Shown one piece after another: positions 16,791 to 25,607 of a stretch of 64,000 nucleotides of DNA. A program made the translations under genes and the position numbers. How positions within the stretch are numbered: position 1 is the stretch's first letter; the number at the start of each line of letters is the position of its first letter. The DNA comes from Psychrobacter sp. 5A.1 (GTDB taxonomy: Bacteria > Pseudomonadota > Gammaproteobacteria > Pseudomonadales > Moraxellaceae): assembly GCF_030407455.1 (NCBI RefSeq), contig NZ_JASDDJ010000005.1:41203-105202 (forward strand), written 5' to 3'. The notes below the pieces were generated by a model. The model was not told where the DNA came from. It did no database searches and worked only from the letters and a program-made list of their open reading frames with translations.

Positions 16791-18191
16791 TTATTGCATC
16801 TCTTCTACCCAGCTCAAGACTGCTTCTGTCAATGCAAACTGACGAATATCATTGAGCATAGTGGTATCAAAATTATGAATAAAGGCAAATGACAATTGGC
16901 GCTCAGGGTCACACCAAGCAACCGAGCCGTTATACCCCATATGTCCAAACCCTGATAATGCAGGATCAACTTTCTTATCATTGTTGCTGTTATGACTGCA
17001 TACGCTAAACAATCTATGATAGCCCAATCGCCACTGCATCGCTGCTGGCATGACAGCATCTAGTCCTGAGACTTGTGGTGTGGATAGCTGTTCAAAGGTT
17101 GTGCTATCAATAAGCGTCTTTCCTTGCCAAACGCCACCATTGGCTAGCATTGCGTAGATAGTTGCCAGCGCCTGAGCTGAAGCGACACCGTTCGCCGCTG
17201 GAATGACAGCTTGTAGCGTCTGACGATTATGATAATCAAGCGCTTGTTTGCCAGCAGGTATCAACGCTGCCTTATAGTTTTTTAGATTAAGCTGACTGGT
17301 ATTGAAGTACAAACGACTGATATGAGCCGTGTCCAGTATCGGCAATTTATTTTGCTCACTGTCTTTACTCGGGTCTGTCACTTTGCTATCAACTAAGGAT
17401 TGCTGCTGCCAGCAAGCATAACTGGGCAGGCTCGCATAAGTATGTAAAGTGCTTTGTGAGTCGGCTTTTAGCGTGGGTTTTTGACGTTTATTACGCAGTT
17501 GCGTGTTGTCTTCAGTGGATGCCACAAAGTTTTTGGCCAGTTTTGCCACCTGATCTACTTTACTATCTGGCACACCAAAATAGCAGCTGTCTGCAATGCC
17601 CAAAGGTGCTGTTAAATAACGGCGCAATGCCTCGGCTAATGACAGATGAGTGACCGCCTCTACGACGCCGCCCAATATCCAACCGTAGACCAATGCACTA
17701 TAAGCGCTGTCATACGATGCTGCATCCTCAGGTTGTGTGATAGGCATGTCCGCAATATGGCTCAGCATGGTATGCCAATCAAGCACCATCTTACTATCGA
17801 CATCGAGACTCTGAATCGAAAACAAATCAGCCTGATGAGACATGATTTGTCGCAAAGTAATTTGGTCCTTTCCGTTTGCAGCAAAGGCTGGCCAGTAATG
17901 TGCAATGGGTTCGTCATACTCAAGCAGCTGCTGCGAAACCAACACATGCACCAGCGTCGCCAACACCCCTTTACCCGTCGAAAAATTAATCGCTAAGCTA
18001 TCGGGCCGCCATGACATATCTGGACGCGCCAAGCCCACACTCGCCTGAGCAATGCACTGACCTGCTTGATACACGGCCACAGCCCCGCCAGCAGGTGCAT
18101 CATCAAGCTGTAAATCTGTCAGCAATTGCTGTAATTTGTTTTGAAAGTCAGCGTTTATAGATGTATTAGAATTTTCTATATTATGATCCAT
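16791..18191 (-). CDS. Serine hydrolase, beta-lactamase class C / EstB-type
   Basis: A 466-aa protein of the beta-lactamase-related serine hydrolases, more likely an esterase or peptidase than a resistance enzyme. The nucleophile motif STGK (Ser71-x-x-Lys74) follows NF; the tyrosine motif is in DSAYSALVYGWILGG near residue 163; and the late GHMGYNGSVAW replaces the KTG box, as in EstB-like esterases. It has no signal peptide, which argues for a cytosolic hydrolase. An insertion of about 90 residues around 235-300 is polar and variable. It begins with ATG 18191. Confidence 0.85.
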   Translation of the reverse strand: MDHNIENSNTSINADFQNKLQQLLTDLQLDDAPAGGAVAVYQAGQCIAQASVGLARPDMSWRPDSLAINFSTGKGVLATLVHVLVSQQLLEYDEPIAHYWPAFAANGKDQITLRQIMSHQADLFSIQSLDVDSKMVLDWHTMLSHIADMPITQPEDAASYDSAYSALVYGWILGGVVEAVTHLSLAEALRRYLTAPLGIADSCYFGVPDSKVDQVAKLAKNFVASTEDNTQLRNKRQKPTLKADSQSTLHTYASLPSYACWQQQSLVDSKVTDPSKDSEQNKLPILDTAHISRLYFNTSQLNLKNYKAALIPAGKQALDYHNRQTLQAVIPAANGVASAQALATIYAMLANGGVWQGKTLIDSTTFEQLSTPQVSGLDAVMPAAMQWRLGYHRLFSVCSHNSNNDKKVDPALSGFGHMGYNGSVAWCDPERQLSFAFIHNFDTTMLNDIRQFALTEAVLSWVEEMQ

Positions 18192-18364
18192 TATTATTAC
18201 CTTACTCCAGTGATATGAATTATTCTATTTTTAAGATGATAGTAATACGTAAGCTATAGTCAAAGAAGTCTAAAACGGATACAAGCTAGCCGATTATAGA
18301 TTGCACAAGGATTTCTTTGACTATAAAAAGTATTCGAACCAGTATAAATGAATGGTGAACCAAT

Positions 18365-18394
18365 AAAAAAGGCCACCTATTGGTCGCCTTTTTT
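18365..18394 (-). terminator. Terminator of the DUF442 gene
   Basis: AAAAAAGGC/GCCTTTTTT with a short imperfect inner stem, followed by Ts on either strand; lies 22 bases past the DUF442 gene stop. Confidence 0.8.
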
Positions 18395-18415
18395 ATTGTC
18401 ACACCTGTTTATATT

Positions 18416-18982
18416 TTAACGTGGTACGAGCAATCGATTATGAACTTCTTGTTCGAGACTGGTCAGACCGTGGCTATGCCCACGCGCCATAGCCGTATCC
18501 ATCTTACGCCCGCGCAACCATCCTGCCCGTAGAGCCATAGCAGCCCCCACTCTGTTGCCCGACCCACAGTGCATGGCGATTTTTTTGCCATGGTACTGAC
18601 GCAATATATTATCAAATGCCAATATTTTGAGCTGCTTTAACTCTTTAGCACCGCTGATTGGCAGATGTTCATAATACATACCTGCTCGCTCAACTGCTGC
18701 CGACTCATCAAAGCTCAATTCATCATCAGGCTGCAAATTGATGACCAGCTCAATGCCAGCTTTCGCTAAGGCGACGACTTTTTCGTCATCTAACGCACCG
18801 CATACAATGGTGTTTGCATCTGGACGAAAATAAGGCTCAAAGATAGATACCAAATCAATGCCATTGTCAGCATCACGGTCAGCGTTGCTATCATTAGCAG
18901 CGATGGTATCAGTCTCTACTGAGCCATCCGTTTGATTGGTGTTTGTTGCATTTTTTTGTGAAGTCATTTCTTGTGAAGTCAT
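18416..18982 (-). CDS. DUF442 / protein tyrosine phosphatase-like protein
   Basis: 188 aa. After an Asn/Asp/Thr-rich first 45 residues comes a phosphatase-like domain: an early strand VCGALDDEKVVALAKAGIE, VINLQPDDE and the Cys-based signature HCGSGNRVGA (H-C-x5-R) about residue 141. Related domains occur in beta-lactamase hydrolase-like proteins and are often involved in sulfide metabolism, but the substrate here is unknown. The start is duplicated: ATGACTTCACAAGAA is followed by a near-identical repeat with a second ATG five codons later, so either could be used. Confidence 0.8.
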   Translation of the reverse strand: MTSQEMTSQKNATNTNQTDGSVETDTIAANDSNADRDADNGIDLVSIFEPYFRPDANTIVCGALDDEKVVALAKAGIELVINLQPDDELSFDESAAVERAGMYYEHLPISGAKELKQLKILAFDNILRQYHGKKIAMHCGSGNRVGAAMALRAGWLRGRKMDTAMARGHSHGLTSLEQEVHNRLLVPR

Positions 18983-19041
18983 AATGATAAATATGTTCGT
19001 TAAATATGGCTATTAATATAGACGTTTTATGACGCTGTATG

Positions 19042-19959
19042 CTACTTGCTGTCACGCTTTAGTGTCACAACACCAGACAGATGCGGCTTGTTGTTTTTAG
19101 AGCTATACAGTCCAAACTCACAAGTATCGTCTGTATTTGTCAGCTGTGCGACTGGCTCAGCGATCAGCTCTACTTCAGCTGGCAAAAAGATAGGCAGTTT
19201 GAATGCGACATCAATGGTATAAGCATCAGGCAGATCACCCATCAGAGCAAGACTCTTGGCTTTTGACCACATACCATGTGCAATCGCTTTCGGAAAACCA
19301 AACGCACGCGCTGATAATGGATGTAAATGAATCAGATTAAAATCACCTGATACAAAGGCATAACGACGACCGATGTCTTCAGGCACTTCAAAAATACTAT
19401 GAACACCTTCTTCATGTACGTCTGGCTTGACCAAAACTGGACGCGGTGTACCTTTTTTATCTTTGCTACTGCTGGCTTTTTTGCTGCGTGATAAGTAAGT
19501 CGATGTTCCTTCCCAAATCACTTCGTCTTCCGACTTTACGATAGTCACAAAGTCAAACTGCTGACCTTGAGCATGATCGCGCAGGTTATCAAAAGTGACT
19601 GACATGGCTACCGTCTCGCGCTCTCCGATTGGGCGGTACTGAGTGACGCTATTATCGACGTGAACAAGACCTAGCATAGCAAATGGAAATGGCTCTTTGA
19701 CCATCATGTTCATCTGCAACGTTTGTGACAATACCGAAAAGTAAGTCGCTGGGACTTTACCATCATCTGCAAAGCCGCAAATTTTGCGATAGTCATTTAG
19801 GTTTTCTTGATCGATATGCAAGTCATCTACGTAATAAGTAGATTGCGGCAATTGGTCTCTACTGACCTTGCCACCATTACCAATAGGCAATAAGCTTTTG
19901 ACAATATTGGCATAGGTGGTGTGCGCCTTTGGCAACGCATCATAATGTTTGTCTGACAT
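19042..19959 (-). CDS. MaoC-like (R)-hydratase / 3-hydroxyacyl dehydratase
   Basis: A 305-aa double hot-dog protein. The C-terminal half carries the hydratase-2 motif GDFNLIHLHPLSARAFGFP (D-x-N-x-I-H, residues about 212-230) followed by AIAHGMWSKAKSLA. The N-terminal half is a degenerate hot-dog (ATYFSVLSQTLQMNM). It probably hydrates trans-2-enoyl thioesters to (R)-3-hydroxyacyl thioesters or does the reverse. It lies downstream of the FabG-like gene on the same strand with a hairpin between them, so the two may be partly co-transcribed. With the facing thiolase this forms a fatty-acid elongation or degradation module. Confidence 0.88.
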   Translation of the reverse strand: MSDKHYDALPKAHTTYANIVKSLLPIGNGGKVSRDQLPQSTYYVDDLHIDQENLNDYRKICGFADDGKVPATYFSVLSQTLQMNMMVKEPFPFAMLGLVHVDNSVTQYRPIGERETVAMSVTFDNLRDHAQGQQFDFVTIVKSEDEVIWEGTSTYLSRSKKASSSKDKKGTPRPVLVKPDVHEEGVHSIFEVPEDIGRRYAFVSGDFNLIHLHPLSARAFGFPKAIAHGMWSKAKSLALMGDLPDAYTIDVAFKLPIFLPAEVELIAEPVAQLTNTDDTCEFGLYSSKNNKPHLSGVVTLKRDSK

Positions 19960-20283
19960 AAATAAATCCTAAGTGTGGCTTAAACAAGTTCTGTAACGTA
20001 TATAAAGACATTTTGGCGTCATTGACTAAAGCCTACTATTAAATCATCTAATAAGCATTATATTTAGTCAACCTCATGAGTATTTCTAATAGCAAAAAAT
20101 AGTTTGGCGGTTGGTTCTTGTGTTTTTATCATAAAAAAGCCACCCTTGGGCAGCTTTATTATAATTTATTAGCGATTATTTCGTAAGCATATGTGATACC
20201 AATCAGAAATAATAGCTCGTATCATACAACTACTGTCTCTATCTGCACCTTACTTCTCACACATACCTATTAATTAATCAACA
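19960..20283. other. Gap between maoC-like and fabG-like genes
   Basis: 324 bases with no gene. It contains the hairpin at 20133-20157; the rest is AT-rich and probably holds the maoC-like promoter. Confidence 0.4.
20133..20157 (-). terminator. Terminator downstream of the fabG-like gene
   Basis: On the minus strand AAAGC-TG-CCC pairs with GGG-TG-GCTTT (two G-U pairs) and is followed by a T-run. Confidence 0.6.
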
Positions 20284-21684
20284 TTATGCACCAAGTAAGC
20301 TTTGACCACAGACGCGAACCGTGTTGCCATTTAGACCGCCAGACGCAGGTGAAGCGAACCATGCGATGGTCTCAGCCACATCTACTGGTAAGCCACCTTG
20401 GCTCATCGAGTTCATGCGGCGACCCGCTTCACGAATAGCAAATGGAATGGCTTCGGTCATTTGTGTTTCGATGAAACCAGGAGCGACTGCATTGATCGTC
20501 ATGCCTTTAGCGTTGTCTTCTAATTGCTTGGCAGTTGCGTTAACCAAACCAATCACACCTGCTTTCGACGTGGCATAGTTGGTTTGACCCATGTTGCCTG
20601 CAATACCTGAGATTGACGACACACATACGATACGTGCGTTTTCTTTGAGTACGTCATTGTCCAACAAGTAACGGTTCAATCTAGCGATACTGCCCAAGTT
20701 GATATCGATGACCATATTCCACTTTTTCTCATCCATCTTAGCCAACGTCTTATCACGAGTCACGCCAGCATTATGGATAATTGAATCGAGGCCGCCACGT
20801 TTTTGGGCAGCGTCAGCGATTTCTGCACCAGCATCTTCGCTAGTGATATCTACCGTCAAAGCAGAGCCACTGATTTCATTAGCGACTTTCTGTAGGTCAG
20901 CTTGCTGCTGCGGTACATCAAGACAGATAACATGCGCCCCTTCGCGAGCCAATACACGAGCGATGGCTTCGCCAATACCGCGACTTGCGCCAGTTACTAG
21001 CATAGTCTTGCCACCTAAAGGCTGATTCCAATCAACATCGACTGAGCTGCCCTTACTGACGCGCACCACTTGTCCTGACACATAAGCTGAACGTGCTGAG
21101 GTAAAAAAGCGTAAGGTCGAATCTAGGTTTTGTTCTGCACCTTCTTCAACATAAATCAGCTGCGCTGTGATACCGCGCTTAAATTCTTTACCCACTGATT
21201 TTACAAAGCCTTCAAGCGAACGCTGAGCCATTGCAAATTCGATATCAGTGATGTTTTCTGGCGTGCGACCAACCACAACCACACGGCCTGATTTTTCTAC
21301 GCGGCGTGCAACCGTGTGGAAAAATTCATAAAGCTCTTTTAACTGTTCAGCATTGCTGATATTACTGGCATCAAAAAGCAGTACTTTGAATTGATCATCG
21401 CTGCCCGTGTTGGCTTTTGCCTCTACGCCTGCATCGGCAAGGGCGTCTTTGATGTCATCACTGCTGTTTACATATACTTCAGCATGAACGTCTGACAGGA
21501 TACGCGCAACAGACTCACTAACGCTCTTATCATCGCCAGTGGCACGGCCAACCAACACACTACCACGGACCAAACGCTCGCCGCTTTCAAAACGATCAAG
21601 CGTTGTTGGCATCGGTAAGCCTAAGTTTTTTGCTACTTTTTTGCCAATAGAAGACTGAACAAAATCACCATAACGGTCTGACAT
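20284..21684 (-). CDS. High-molecular-weight 3-oxoacyl-(ACP/CoA) reductase, FabG4-type
   Basis: 466 aa from ATG 21684, with AGGGAA upstream. Ordinary FabG is about 245 aa; this one carries a second, degenerate Rossmann domain of about 210 residues in front (VLVGRATGDDKSVSES, RVVVVGRTPEN). The C-terminal domain is catalytic: TGASRGIGEAIARVL, HNAGVTRDK, VCVSSISGIAGNMGQ and NYATSK with the Tyr/Lys pair. This layout is that of mycobacterial FabG4-type reductases, which prefer CoA thioesters. Its neighbours, a MaoC hydratase and a divergent thiolase, fit the same pathway. Confidence 0.92.
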   Translation of the reverse strand: MSDRYGDFVQSSIGKKVAKNLGLPMPTTLDRFESGERLVRGSVLVGRATGDDKSVSESVARILSDVHAEVYVNSSDDIKDALADAGVEAKANTGSDDQFKVLLFDASNISNAEQLKELYEFFHTVARRVEKSGRVVVVGRTPENITDIEFAMAQRSLEGFVKSVGKEFKRGITAQLIYVEEGAEQNLDSTLRFFTSARSAYVSGQVVRVSKGSSVDVDWNQPLGGKTMLVTGASRGIGEAIARVLAREGAHVICLDVPQQQADLQKVANEISGSALTVDITSEDAGAEIADAAQKRGGLDSIIHNAGVTRDKTLAKMDEKKWNMVIDINLGSIARLNRYLLDNDVLKENARIVCVSSISGIAGNMGQTNYATSKAGVIGLVNATAKQLEDNAKGMTINAVAPGFIETQMTEAIPFAIREAGRRMNSMSQGGLPVDVAETIAWFASPASGGLNGNTVRVCGQSLLGA

Positions 21685-22229
21685 AATATATTCCCTATAA
21701 ATAATGAATGAATGGTTCGAATAATAGTAAACGAAAAATATAATGTGCCTATTATATAGATACATCAACATTGTAATTATTGATATTTAGTAAATTGCCT
21801 CAAAACTAGCCTAACTATACACTTCCCTTATAAACAAGTCCAAAAACAGGTAATGTCTACAACAATCTGTAAACAAGTCAGTATACAAGCCAGTCGTTTT
21901 TAGCAGCATTAAAAGCCACTATAACATGCTAAAATCCGACCTATAAGTTATGGCACATTTGATTATCGATAACAATATATTATCAAACGTACGGTGATGC
22001 AATGCTACTATTTTTTACTAGTCAGTCTATCAAAATCCTGAGTTATAGTTATGAATCTACTACTGACCTTATATAAGCGTCACATAGTTTGCCAAAGATA
22101 TACATTAAGTGGGCAAAAACGCCTTATGATAAACAACAGTATCGCGTAATAAATGATAATATTTGCTTGTATAAAATAACTTAACCATTTCACTTCTTTC
22201 TTCCAACCATACTTTTTAAGGATAATATT
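21685..22229. promoter_or_regulatory. Divergent promoter region fabG-like / thiolase
   Basis: 545 bases without a gene. A perfect 9-bp direct repeat AAACAAGTC occurs at 21832-21840 and 21871-21879, with a degenerate third copy (TACAAGCC) just after. An imperfect inverted repeat TTTGAT...ATCAAA spans about 21958-21987. Either could be an operator, but I cannot assign a regulator. Confidence 0.35.
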
Positions 22230-23747
22230 ATGATTAATAAAAACAATCACCCTGATAGCCCTGTTGTCGAAAGTACTGTTGTTAAAGCGACTGATACAAA
22301 AGCGGACAATACGCAAAAAGAAACCGCTGCAAAAAACACGGCTGCTAAAGATAATAATGTTAAAGAAACGGCGAACGAAAAAGCGGTCGATAATAAAGTA
22401 GAAACCACTGCGGCTAAAACGCCCACCCCTACTGCTAAAAAAGTCAGCAAAACCAAACCAGCTTCAACTCTAAATCGCGTGGCAATCTTAGGTGGTAATC
22501 GTATCCCATTTGCTCGTTCAAACGGCTCATACGCTGACGTTAGCAACACAGATATGCTAACGGCTGCATTAGACGGCTTGGTTGAGCGCTATAACCTACA
22601 AGACGAGACATTAGGTGAAGTCGTGTCTGGTGCAGTCATGAAGCTGAGCCGTGATATCAACCTAACTCGTGAAGCGACATTGAACACAGCACTAAACCCA
22701 CACACGCCAACTTATGATATCTCACAAGCTTGCGGTACTGGCTTGCAGGCGACATTTGCTTCTGCTAACAAGATCGCGCTTGGTCTGATTGATTCAGCCA
22801 TCACTGGCGGTGTAGATACGACGTCTGATGCGCCTATCGCGATTGGCGATGGTCTGCGTAAAGTACTTATCAAACTTGGCGCAGCAAAAGACAACAAGCA
22901 GCGCCTAAAAGCCCTGATGGGTCTAAATCCAAAAGACCTGATTGATTCACCACAAAACGGTGAGCCACGTACTGGCCTATCAATGGGCGATCATCAGGCG
23001 ATCACCGCACTTGAGTGGAATATCAGTCGCGAAGCACAAGATGAGCTTGCCTTTAATAGCCATCAAAACCTAGCGCGTGCTTATGATGAAGGTTTCTTTG
23101 ACGATTTGATCACACCGTATAAAGGTCTGACTCGTGACAATAACTTGCGTCCAGATACCACTTTAGAAAAACTGGCTAAGTTAAAGCCTGTATTTGGCAA
23201 AAAGAACGCCAACCCAACGATGACTGCTGCCAACTCTACACCGCTCACTGACGGGGCGTCTTGTATACTACTAGGTACTGATGAGTGGGCAAAAGAGCAC
23301 GGCCTAAAACCACTTGCTTATATCGTTCATCAAGAAACTGCAGCGGTAGATTTCATCGGTAAGTCTGGCACAACTGAAGGCCTATTAATGGCACCAGCTT
23401 ATGCTGTGCCACGTATGCTTGAGCGTGCGGGCTTGACACTACAAGACTTTGACTTTTATGAAATTCATGAAGCCTTTGCTTCACAAGTGTTATCAACACT
23501 CGCCGCTTGGGAAAATGAAAAATTCTGTGAAGAGCGTTTAGGGTTAGATGCACCTCTAGGATCAATCGATCGTAGCAAATTAAACGTCAATGGGTCATCA
23601 CTCGCGGCAGGTCATCCATTTGCTGCCACTGGTGGTCGCATTCTAGCCACTGCGGCTAAACTGCTGGATCAAAAAGGCTCAGGTCGTGCACTAATCTCTA
23701 TCTGTGCCGCAGGCGGTCAAGGTGTGACTTGTATTCTAGAAAAATAA
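22230..23747 (+). CDS. Acetyl-CoA C-acyltransferase (thiolase, FadI/FadA2-like) with unusual N-terminal tail
   Basis: Thiolase joining or cleaving beta-ketoacyl-CoA. The catalytic residues are visible: nucleophile Cys168 in SQACGTGLQATF, His in EIHEAFASQVL and the late Cys in SICAAGGQGVTCILE; GHPFAATGGR is also present. 505 aa, about 75 longer than FadI-type enzymes because of a low-complexity N-terminal tail rich in Lys, Thr, Asn and Ala (residues about 1-82) before the core begins at RVAILGGNRIPFARS. AAGGATAATATT precedes the ATG, so the tail is probably translated. It faces the fabG/maoC genes and ends at a strong terminator. Confidence 0.92.
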   Translation: MINKNNHPDSPVVESTVVKATDTKADNTQKETAAKNTAAKDNNVKETANEKAVDNKVETTAAKTPTPTAKKVSKTKPASTLNRVAILGGNRIPFARSNGSYADVSNTDMLTAALDGLVERYNLQDETLGEVVSGAVMKLSRDINLTREATLNTALNPHTPTYDISQACGTGLQATFASANKIALGLIDSAITGGVDTTSDAPIAIGDGLRKVLIKLGAAKDNKQRLKALMGLNPKDLIDSPQNGEPRTGLSMGDHQAITALEWNISREAQDELAFNSHQNLARAYDEGFFDDLITPYKGLTRDNNLRPDTTLEKLAKLKPVFGKKNANPTMTAANSTPLTDGASCILLGTDEWAKEHGLKPLAYIVHQETAAVDFIGKSGTTEGLLMAPAYAVPRMLERAGLTLQDFDFYEIHEAFASQVLSTLAAWENEKFCEERLGLDAPLGSIDRSKLNVNGSSLAAGHPFAATGGRILATAAKLLDQKGSGRALISICAAGGQGVTCILEK

Positions 23748-23813
23748 TCTTGATTACTTTTAAATTAAGAAGAAATGCTGATTGATTATTTTAATCAGCA
23801 CCCATCTATCAAT

Positions 23814-23850
23814 AAAAAATGCCCTTTAATTTATTTAAAGGGCATTTTTT
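23814..23850. terminator. Bidirectional terminator after the thiolase gene
   Basis: A 16-bp perfect stem AAAAAATGCCCTTTAA/TTAAAGGGCATTTTTT. A smaller perfect hairpin, TGCTGATT/AATCAGCA, lies just upstream at 23776-23800. Confidence 0.92.
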
Positions 23851-23932
23851 ATTAGCCGTATTTTGTTATTATAAAAATGATCTAGATAACAGCCTCTCAA
23901 AAAAGCCGATACGCCAAACAAAGGTAATATTT

Positions 23933-25012
23933 ATGGGTAAGACAAAAAATTTATTGAAAAAAATGAGGCAAATCATTTTTGGCTCTGAAGCATTGGTAAT
24001 AACAGAACCGCGCACAACAACTGATTTTCAATCCCTAGTGACCAAGGAGCACTTAGATCAGTATAATCGTGAGCAAACCATTCTTTCTGAACGTATCGAA
24101 AAAGAAGTGCTTGATGATGAGCTGCGACGAAAAATGCATCAAGATTTAATCGATACTTATGATGAAGAATTAGAAAATGAAGTAGATGACTATGCACGCG
24201 ACTTTCGTTTTAATGGGCGTGAGATGAGCGAGCAAGAAAAACTGGATCGACGTACCTACTTTCATGAATTGGTACGATTACAGCGAGAGCTGATAAAACT
24301 ACAAGATTGGGTGGTTGATCGTGGTGAGCGTATCGTCGTTATCTTTGAAGGGCGGGATTCTGCTGGCAAAGGTGGCGCCATTAAACGCATTACTCAGCGC
24401 TTAAATCCAAGAGTTTGCCGTGTCGCAGCCTTACCTGCCCCCACTGAACGCGAGCAAACACAATGGTATTTTCAACGCTATGTCGCCCATTTGCCAGCAG
24501 CGGGTGAGATCGTATTGTTTGACCGTAGTTGGTACAACCGCGGCGGTGTTGAGCGAGTCATGGGCTTTTGCACAGATGCACAGTATGAAGAGTTCTTTCA
24601 GTCGGTGCCAGATTTTGAGCGTATGCTCGTACGATCAGGCATTCGCTTAGTAAAATATTGGTTTTCCATTACCGATGATGAGCAACATGCACGCTTTATG
24701 AGTCGGATATATGACCCTCTCAAGCAGTGGAAACTCTCACCAATGGATCTACAATCACGCCGCCGCTGGGAAGATTATACCAAAGCAAAAGAGACCATGT
24801 TTGAACGCACTCATATCCCTGAAGCACCGTGGTGGGTCGTAGAAGGCAACAATAAAAAGCGCGCAAGGCTAAACTGCATTGCCCATTTACTCGAACAAAT
24901 CCCCTATAAAGAAGTGCCTCGTGACGAAGTAGAGTTGCCCAATCGCAAACGCGATGATGAATATTACCGAGAACCCATCCCAAATGACATGTATGTACCG
25001 CCTCGCTATTAG
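23933..25012 (+). CDS. ppk2: Polyphosphate kinase 2 (class I)
   Basis: Transfers phosphate between polyphosphate and nucleoside diphosphates. 359 aa from ATG 23933 with AAAGGT upstream; the longer frame back to 23819 overlaps the thiolase terminator. The P-loop is GRDSAGKGGAIKR, the second motif is FDRSWYNRGGVERVMGFC, and the lid-like LSPMDLQSRRRWEDYTKAK follows. The N-terminal about 90 residues are a charged helical extension. A strong terminator follows. Confidence 0.94.
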   Translation: MGKTKNLLKKMRQIIFGSEALVITEPRTTTDFQSLVTKEHLDQYNREQTILSERIEKEVLDDELRRKMHQDLIDTYDEELENEVDDYARDFRFNGREMSEQEKLDRRTYFHELVRLQRELIKLQDWVVDRGERIVVIFEGRDSAGKGGAIKRITQRLNPRVCRVAALPAPTEREQTQWYFQRYVAHLPAAGEIVLFDRSWYNRGGVERVMGFCTDAQYEEFFQSVPDFERMLVRSGIRLVKYWFSITDDEQHARFMSRIYDPLKQWKLSPMDLQSRRRWEDYTKAKETMFERTHIPEAPWWVVEGNNKKRARLNCIAHLLEQIPYKEVPRDEVELPNRKRDDEYYREPIPNDMYVPPRY

Positions 25013-25053
25013 CCCCTACTTATATACGACCTAAGTGATTTTGGCATTCATAT

Positions 25054-25086
25054 GCAGCCTTATAATATTATAAGGCTGCTTTTTTA
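25054..25086 (+). terminator. Rho-independent terminator of ppk2
   Basis: Perfect palindromic stem GCAGCCTTATAAT/ATTATAAGGCTGC followed by six or more Ts. Confidence 0.95.
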
Positions 25087-25148
25087 GCGAGTGGGTTAAA
25101 AAAAGCGATGCGTGCAATCGATCAGAAAAAATACCAACCCAAAAAACG

Positions 25149-25496
25149 CTACATGGTATAAGTTGATTGTAAGCTATCAATTTTCCCAGCCAACAATCGC
25201 TCAACTTCGTTTTTGATTCTTAGACCAGCGACATCACTGCCAATTTGCACAGCGAAACCTGCTGGTCGACTGCCTTGAGTTTTAGCATTGATCCAAACGA
25301 TCTTTCCGTTCATCGGTAGGCGTTCGCTTGAGTTAGGTAACGTAACGGCAATGAACACTTCATCACCCAATTTTTGAGGCTGATTGGAGGGTACAAATAA
25401 AGCGCCATTACTTACGAAAGACAAATAGCTGGCATACAACGTTTCAATATTTTCCATATGACAGGTTAAAATCCCGCCACGTCCTGGCATTGCCAT
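25149..25496 (-). CDS. pilZ: Type IV pilus assembly protein PilZ
   Basis: A 115-aa PilZ-fold protein required for type IV pilus biogenesis in relatives such as Pseudomonas. The match to PilZ is in GGALFVPSN, KLGDEVFIAVTLP, ERLPMNGKIVWIN and AGFAVQIG. The RxxxR motif that binds cyclic di-GMP in other PilZ domains is absent, as in the canonical pilus PilZ, so it probably does not bind the nucleotide. It lies directly downstream of holB on the same strand, the order known from Pseudomonas aeruginosa. Confidence 0.92.
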   Translation of the reverse strand: MAMPGRGGILTCHMENIETLYASYLSFVSNGALFVPSNQPQKLGDEVFIAVTLPNSSERLPMNGKIVWINAKTQGSRPAGFAVQIGSDVAGLRIKNEVERLLAGKIDSLQSTYTM

Positions 25497-25607
25497 AGTC
25501 AGCTTCCTTTATCAATTGGGTCTAATGTATTTTTATGAATTACTGAGAGTATATAAATAAAGTCGATTGCAAATTGCCAAGCTCTCATTAAACGTGATCT
25601 CACCGCT

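Noticed and set aside
22080..22316. 78-residue minus-strand open frame in the thiolase promoter region
   Set aside because: It overlaps the thiolase start on the opposite strand, has no ribosome binding site and reads like random AT-rich DNA.
23776..23800. Separate hairpin after the thiolase gene as a regulatory RNA
   Set aside because: It lies just before a much stronger terminator and is best explained as part of the 3' untranslated region.
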